A DNA stretch of 64,000 nt from Mesocentrotus franciscanus (Eukaryota > Echinodermata > Echinoidea > Camarodonta > Strongylocentrotidae): positions 16,322,556-16,386,555 of the forward strand of contig CP137671.1 of the NCBI GenBank assembly GCA_037976565.1. The letters are read 5' to 3'. Position 1 is the stretch's first letter; every line of letters starts with the position of its first letter. The notes beneath the pieces were generated by a model. It searched no databases and was not told where the DNA came from. It saw only the letters and a program-made list of their open reading frames with translations. A program made the position numbers and the translations under genes. Positions 57,473 to 64,000 of this stretch are shown piece by piece.

Positions 57473-59862
57473 GTATTGATTTGATCATATTTGTTAGGAC
57501 TCTTAGTAAATCACTACAGGTTTTGATATACTGGAGGTGTTCTCTTTCCTATATAGTCAAACGCAATTGGACAATTTAACTCTCCCTATTGGTACACCGT
57601 TAAGGGAAAGCAGGTAGGAAAAGTTGAACGTTTCAGGAAGTAGATGCAAAAAGCTAACTTTCGGTCATAATACACCAACAGAGTGAAGGTTATTAGATTG
57701 ATAGTAAATAATATATATTTTTTTTTCTTCATTTAATCAGAAAATTCGGAGTGCTACGGACTTGCTAATAAAGAGACAGCTATTTCAATTGTGAATACTG
57801 ATGAGACTAAATATTTGAATTTAGAAACCTACCAAAATGAATAATCGAATTTCTTCGTCCCCGTTTGTAATATTTCTGTAAAATGTTTAAAACTGCAAAG
57901 TGTTCCATGTATATTTGTTTTCACACTTTTCTGTTATGTAATATTAGTTTTTCAAGTACTATTTCAATCCAATGTCAGAATAACATATTGCTTTTGTAAA
58001 TGAATGAGGATGGCAACTGTATCAGGATGTAAAGCGTAAACATATATTTAAGTAGCGTAATATCAGCAATTGTGTATCCAATACAATGTTACTATCATAA
58101 CAGCTTAAGATTCGAAATCCAGTATGTGAATCAACCCCCACCCCCTACCCTTTACTCATTCTGACGTCAAAATGTAGCAGGGTCAGAAAAGATTACCGAA
58201 TCATATGCCTGGGGGAACAAATCCCCTCCTTTCTGACAGTCATGGATTCACAACTATTATTTCGTCGATAACATTATCAGGGTGTTCAGGTTCTCCCCAA
58301 AATACAGCTCAAGTTTTTCTTCAAGAGTAGTGTGATTAAGGAATGGTTCGTGAACGTTCCGCCTTCTTGTTAAATTCTCTTTTGTTCTGTAAGACTTAAG
58401 ATCATGAGCCACGTCTTTCATTCATATTTACCCACTACTCCCTCAGTCAACAGGGCAATATGATCTAGAAAATATCATTTTCTTTATCCGTTATGCCCAC
58501 AGTCCCGATTGTATCAATAAAAAAGAAAACTATTGCTCACCTCTGTCACTACCTATCAGTTATTAATTAACACCATTATGCATGTTTTTATATACTGGAG
58601 GTGTTCTCTTTCCTATATAGTCAAACGCAAGTGTACAATTTAAGTCTCCCTATTGGTACACCGTTAAGAGGAATCAGGTACGAAAAGTTGAACGTTTCAG
58701 GAAGTGGATGCGAAAAGTGAACTTTCTGTCATAATACAGTGTACAAAAACAGAGTGAAGATTATTAGATTGATAGTGAATAATATATACAATATTTTTTT
58801 AAATTTCATATGACAATTGGGAGTGCTACAGAATTGCTGATGGAGAGTCAGCTTTTTCATTTGTGAATATTGAAGAGACTAAATAGAATAATTAAAAGAA
58901 CCTACAAAAATGTAAAATCAAATATCTTCAACCCCATTGGTTTTATTTCTGTATTCCTTTGGGAACTTTGGGAACTCTGGGAATTGTACATATTTATATG
59001 TTTTGACACTTTTGTGTTTGGTAAAATCACATTTTCAAAGTACTATTTCAATCAAATGTAAGAATAACGTATTGCTTTTGTAAATAAATAGGAGGGCAAC
59101 CGTAACATGGTGTAATGTTGAACAATATTTTAATGTACTGTAATGTCACCAATTGTATATCCAACATACTTTTACTATTGTTACAGATTAAGACTTGACA
59201 TCCACTATGTGTATTACCCCACCCTCACCCATTCCGATGTGCCAATGCAGTAGAGTCAGTTAGATAACCAAATCATACGGCTTGGGGGAAATCCCCTTCT
59301 TTCTGACAATCGTGGTCCCATCAATATATCATGTTGTCAATATAAAACACAATCAGGGTGTTCAGGTTCCCCTGATTGAACGCACACGTTTTCCTTCAAG
59401 AGTAGTCTGTTTGAGGACAGGTTTGCGAACGTCATGACTTCTTTTTTTCTTCTCCTTTGTTCTGTAAGACTCTAGATCATGAGCCAAATCCTTCATTTAT
59501 ATTTCCCCACTACTTCATCAGTCAACAGGTCAATATGATCTAGAAAATAAAATCTTCTTTATCCACAATGCCACAGGCCCCGATTGGATTAATCAAAAAC
59601 TCATAGATCACCTCTGTCATTACCTATCAGTTATGAATAAAAACCGTTGTATCGGTCTGAAAAGAATCCAAGAACTACCGAAAATGGTGCTAATTTCATG
59701 TGTCAAGACTTGTACATCATTATACAATATATATGATTGTGTTAAGAGTTTTTCATTGTGGCAGTTATATTAATATAAATTTAAACATATTGCTGAATCT
59801 TGACTGTAGTTTTAGTGGGTGTTGGTAATTATTCTTTTGACATGATATTACTATCATAACAG

Positions 59863-60042
59863 ATTGAGACTCTTAAAATCGAGTCTCAGGATCTCAGTGA
59901 ACGTCCCTCTGCATCACGTGATCTCGCTCAGTTCATCTTTAAGATGCCACATTTGAAGAGCCTGATATTCGGTTATTATAACGAGATCTTTTTTCACGAT
60001 AACTTCTACTCAACATCTTCGTCGATGGCATCATCTGCAAAG
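59863..60042 (+). CDS. Orphan LRR-like array exon, long form (60 codons)
   Basis: Phase 0-0 and open; IETLKIESQDLSE, then FIFKMPHLKSLIFGYYNEIF. It is the sister of array exon 3 (39360). The conserved Cys after the F-I of the first turn is Phe here (FIF for FIC), and several strand residues differ. Confidence 0.6.
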
Positions 60043-61239
60043 GTATTGATTTTATTTTATATTTTAGAACTATAAGCAAATTGATACATGTTTTGTTATA
60101 CTGGAGGGGTACTCTTTCCGATATAGTCAAACGCAAGTGTACAATTTTACTCTCCCTATCGGTACATCGTTATGCCCGCGTCACACTGTCCCGAAGTTGA
60201 CATAAAATGGACACACAATGAAGGAACTTTGAACTTCGCACGAAGATGGCCCCGAACTTGGTTAACAGCCAACCAACAGCCGAAGCAAGTACGATGCCTA
60301 CAGAGGGTCACACGATGGCACCGAACCACACACGAAGATGTGATTTTTTATTAAGGAGTTTACCCGCAGGCCACACGAAGGCCACACGATGGCTACACGA
60401 CGTCGTATAGAGAGTACGATGCGTTCCAACTAGGTCACGGAGGCGTCACGTGACCTCCCGATGGTATAAAACCTTCGACCGACGGTGGGAAATTCAATTG
60501 CTGATCGGAGATTAAAGGTGAAATTCTAGGATAATCCCAAATATTGAGATAATCACATCAATAGAAAGTTTTTAACCCCCAGAATAACACTAAATGGCGT
60601 TTAACCGACAAAACAAGTTCAGAATAGTTAATTTATGCGAGTAAACTCCACCGAAATCTCGAAGTCGGAAATCCGGAAATGCACGGAAATGCCGGTTCCT
60701 CTATTCTTGACGTCACGACCGGGGATCATGGGCTGAGTGAGAGTGAATGCCAATGATATACCCACGTAAATGCTATTCTGTTAGAGCTTAGAATTTTTCT
60801 TGTTAACGAGTTTATTTGATAGATTTTCTATTTTTATTTGAATGAAGAATAACTAAGCAACGTTTTCCAGTTGCTGATTTCTTTTTATATCCTCACATTA
60901 TCCTTTTTGGTAGATTTTTAAGACGGGTTTACTGCTTGGAAAATAAGGTTAAATCATATGCAGGTAGAATAGGCGGGTGTACATATACATTATCTTGTCA
61001 TCAGATAAGGTACAGGAGCAGTTTTGTGAAACGAATAGGCCTAGAACTGTGACTGTAGTTATCATGGATGTGTTTGACTGCCTCAAAAAAGGATACAGAA
61101 CCAGTTAAATATTTGTTTTAATATATATATATCACACTTGAACGAGATCAAGCTTCCTCTATTTAGCGGACGACGTCTATGAACGATATTCATCCGCAAG
61201 TGATACGGCCGCTGCTCTAGGCGGCTTGTTGAACGTACA

Positions 61240-61382
61240 TCGCCGAAACTGAGCTCCGAGTTGAAATTCTTGCAGCCGTATTTTAAACTGTTACTGTCAA
61301 TGGATGACGTCATCTTCCTCCATGCGCAGTAACAGTTTAAAATACGGCTGCAAGAATTTCAACATGGAGCTCAATTTCGGTG
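61240..61382. repeat. Hairpin with about 55-bp arms
   Basis: GTTGAAATTCTTGCAGCCGT (61259-61278) and its flanks pair with ACGGCTGCAAGAATTTCAAC (61344-61363). The inner loop is about 30 bp (GTCAATGGATGACGTC region). Confidence 0.85.
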
Positions 61383-61657
61383 ATGAAAATCCGGAAAAAG
61401 ACCCTTAAACGCATCATACAGTCAATCTGGTAAGTGGAACGGATGTAGTTTAGCCTAGGCCTAATTTACAATAATAAATGCATCGGATATGCATCGGGTA
61501 AAATGTAGTATTTTGGGCATAAGTTTACTGCTCGGACGCGAGCAATAGTTTGCAATGCAGTCACTATGGTCGGCTTCTGTCTCTAAAGAGAGGAGCCGAC
61601 CCTTCCCAAATCAGAGGCTAACGAACGAAAGAGACAGAAATCTTCGTGCTACTGCCG

Positions 61658-61876
61658 CTACTCCCCGGCCCCGGCTGCAGGAACGTCGACATCTCCTTGC
61701 TCTCCGACTTCTCTATCGTCTTCTCCCGGCCCTTGTACCTGCGTCCTCCCAACTTCCATCATCCTCGTCTGCACTATATCGTCCCTTTTTCCTTCATTAC
61801 TTTCATCATCTTTCTCCATAAACTCTTCAAAATCCATACAAAATTCCTTCTGGTCAAACTCTCCAGCCATTATCAA
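61658..61876 (-). CDS. Short acidic open frame in the Harbinger-type element
   Basis: 72 codons starting MIMAGEFDQKEF with many Glu/Asp and ending GAGE. The composition is unlike the chance frames around it and the local GC is higher. It might be the start of a second element protein (PIF/Harbinger elements often carry a Myb-like gene), but I see no Myb or DDE motif, so the function is unknown. Confidence 0.25.
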   Translation of the reverse strand: MIMAGEFDQKEFCMDFEEFMEKDDESNEGKRDDIVQTRMMEVGRTQVQGPGEDDREVGEQGDVDVPAAGAGE

Positions 61877-62448
61877 TTGATATAATTATATAATGTACCG
61901 TACGTGAATCGAAAGTGTATATGTATAAAGCGAGCTAGACCGAACGCGAGAAAGACTCGAACGAAGCCAAACGACCGTATCTACTTTACCGAGCACACGA
62001 AAACAATCTCACCAAATTCAACACACTCAAACAAAATCACATGGTGAAAATATCGACTAATAGCGCATCGTTGGCTTGTTTATGTCATAATTCTGAAAAG
62101 GGGAATTGATATTAGTACTATGAAATATTAGGGGAAGGTGAAGAATTCTACATGGAGTTATGAAACTAAACTTTGAAACTAAATAGCAGAAATTCGTATC
62201 TCTCTGCCCATGTTTTTCTATGGAACATCCGGGTACGTGAATATACTCGTCCCGGGCATGACGTCACAAATAGTGGACCAGCTCCGTGACTGACTTTCTA
62301 GGCAAAGAGAGGAGGCTATATTTCGACATTTCAATTGAGGATATCCAGTAGCTAGAAGATTTTTGTGATATGCAATGAAAATGAACAACTTCGAAATAAC
62401 ATAGGCTTGCCGTAGGTACCAAATTAATGGACATTTATTGTCCTAGAG

Positions 62449-63165
62449 CAGGGGCGTCGAAGCGACTTCCAAAGTGGGGGAAGGGACCAACAAAAAAGGG
62501 CACCTACAAAGGGAAATGTTAAAGCGAAAATATACAATTTGTTAGACATCGGTATATACCCCTACATTGTGGTTACATTAACTGGGATGCTTGCAATATT
62601 TATTTCTCATTATTCATCATACAAGATTTTGTTTAAGCATTATACTTTGGTGTGATAGTCTGAATATTCATATGCGAGCGTGGAAAAATGTGTGGTCGCA
62701 GTGCAGAAATTACATCTTATCAAGAGAATAAAATCCAATCCTAATGGGGTTATACTCACATTCTCATAACGGAAGACTGAAAAGACCTTTGATAAATAAC
62801 ATAATTATATCATCTACGAATGCAAGTGAGTGTAGCGAGCGAGCTTTGGGGGGAATTGCCCTTAGTCACTTTGTGGCACGTTTAATAAGAGAAGAAAAGG
62901 GGATACTTATCGAAAGGGATGACACACCTATTTCTGATACCTGAAAAGAGGCACTCACCAGGGATTAAAAAAGGCACTTATGAGAACGGTATCAATGGGC
63001 ATTTGTCGACGGAATTGGGGCACCCATCATATTTTTATAGAGACATTCATAAGAGTTGAAAATGGGCATTTATGAAAAGGGGATAGGTCCCTTATTAGAA
63101 AGGAAAAGGGGCACGTATCATTGTTAAAAAAAAAATTGTCAGAGTTGTAAAGGGGCACTTATCGC
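62449..63165. mobile_element. hAT-like element related to 55331-56194, nested
   Basis: Starts CAGGGGCGTCGAAGCGACTT and follows the 55331 copy (CAAAGTGGGG, CCTACAAAGGGAAA, TATACAATTT and the GGGGCACTTATCA-like repeats). The right terminus and target duplication were not found. Confidence 0.6.
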
Positions 63166-63309
63166 CTCGGCGGTCATACAATTGCTTCAGATGCCCTCAC
63201 GAATAGCCCGATATGGCCCGATGTGTTTACGATCAGAGCCGAATTTGAAATTTTACTACATCGTGTGTCCATCTTATGTCAACTTCGGGACAGTGTAACG
63301 CGGGCATTA

Positions 63310-64000
63310 GGGAAAGCAGGTAGGAAAACCTAAACGTTTCGAGGAGTGGATGCGAAAAGTGAACTTTCTGTCATAATACAAAAACAGAGTGAAGGTTATT
63401 AGATTGATAGTAAATAATATATACAATTTTTTTCATTTAATCAGAAAATTCGGAGTGCTACGGACTTGCTAATGAAGAGACAGCTATTTCAATTGTGAAT
63501 ACTGATAAGACTAAATAGTTTAATTTAAAAACCTACAGAAATGAATATTCGAATCTCTTCGTCCCCGTTTGTATTATTTGTGTAACATGTTGGAAATTGC
63601 AAAGTGTTCCATGAATATTTGTTTTCACAATTTTCTGTCATGTAATATTAGTTTTTATGTACTGATCAATCAAATGTCAAAATAAGATGTTCATTTTATA
63701 AATGAATGATGATGGCAACTGTATCAGGATGTAAAGCATAAACATATATTTAAGTAGCCTAATGTCAGCAATTGTGTATCCAATACAATGTTACTATTAC
63801 AACAGCTTAAGACTTGAAATCCAGTATGTGAATCAACCCCCTCCCCTACCCTTTACTCATTCTGACGTCAAAATGTACTAGGGTCATAAGGATTACCGTA
63901 TCATATGCCTGGGGGAAAAAAATCCCCTCCTCTCTGACTGTCTTGGATCCACAACTATTATTTCGTCGATAACATATTAGGGTGTTCAGGTTCTCCCCCA
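63310..64000 (+). repeat. Array 2 continues to the window edge
   Basis: Resumes with GGGAAAGCAGGTAGGAAAAC, the sequence interrupted at 60169, and runs through the acceptor remnant (63806) to the point where an intact exon would be expected about 0.5 kb beyond the window. Confidence 0.9.

Larger units (their letters stand above)
56322..60169 (+). repeat. Tandem array 2 of LRR-exon units (orphan, downstream of the gene end)
   Basis: The same intron-exon units as array 1, on the same strand, but about 10 kb beyond the proposed last exon and with no NACHT exon between. Unit states in order: exon truncated (56575), intact (57305), exon deleted (junction near 58583), intact long form (59863). Acceptor remnants lie at 58104 and 59187. 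The array resumes at 63310 after a Harbinger-type insertion. Confidence 0.9.
60173..63306. mobile_element. PIF/Harbinger-type element, 3,134 bp, inserted in an array unit
   Basis: Termini TGCCCGCGTCACACTGTCCC and GGGACAGTGTAACGCGGGCA with inverse sequence for about 50 bp, flanked by TTA (60170-60172, 63307-63309). The other array units read GGTACACCGTTAAG at this point (empty sites). It contains a 55-bp-arm hairpin (about 61240-61382), a short acidic minus-strand frame (61658-61876) and a nested hAT-like piece from 62449. I could not find a DDE transposase frame, so it is probably non-autonomous. Confidence 0.85.

Overview
The window looks like a piece of a sea urchin genome, or that of a close echinoderm relative. 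It is AT-rich and intron-rich, and full of small inverted-repeat DNA transposons, foldback elements, minisatellites and a tRNA-derived SINE. It carries one large multi-exon immune-receptor gene of the Death-NACHT-LRR (NLR) type, a family greatly expanded in sea urchins. The species call is inference from gene architecture and repeats; no marker gene identifies the species.

The main gene lies on the + strand from about 21.2 to 46.8 kb. I assembled it from exons whose splice sites and reading phases all agree. They are: a damaged N-terminal leader (21216-22012); a small exon with a 2A-like ribosome-skipping motif, DVERNPGP (22611-22771); a Death-domain exon (23259-23524); a NACHT exon with Walker A and B (27666-29314); a first LRR-like exon (29747-29902); a tandem array of four near-identical 56-61-codon LRR-like exons (36385-41163); and three C-terminal exons (44145-44518, 45615-45716, 46784-46802). 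From the 2A exon to the stop they sum to 3,414 nt, exactly 1,138 codons. The 2A motif would release the N-terminal leader from the Death-NACHT-LRR receptor during translation. 2A-like sequences have been described in sea urchin NLRs and in echinoderm non-LTR retrotransposons. The leader upstream of the 2A has one frame switch and two in-frame stops, so this copy may have lost its leader or may start at a later ATG.

Downstream of the gene's last exon, the intron-plus-exon units recur as a second, orphan array (56.3-60.2 kb, resuming at 63.3 kb and running off the window). Its exons are intact, truncated or deleted in turn. The block 30.6-34.0 kb is also duplicated at 49.3-55.0 kb. The two copies serve as empty-site controls for each other and date several transposon insertions as later than the duplication.

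Mobile DNA: 0-20 kb is almost entirely repeats (a roughly 203-228 bp tandem repeat internal to a transposon, a TTACCTCTGACATTT minisatellite at three loci, and a pair of homologous multi-kb repeats). I found hAT-type non-autonomous elements with perfect 8-bp target duplications (210-563, 19979-20301, 25961-27122, 55331-56194), elements flanked by TTAA (14704-15352, 24614-25359, 34193-34722, 42760-43467, 53158-54357, 54851-55228), two elements with 3-bp TTA/TAA duplications of PIF/Harbinger type (53591-54220, 60173-63306), a solo LTR (51958-53100), and a fragment of a hAT transposase. I found no other protein gene I can support. Most remaining open frames are translations of minisatellites or chance frames in AT-rich intergenic DNA.
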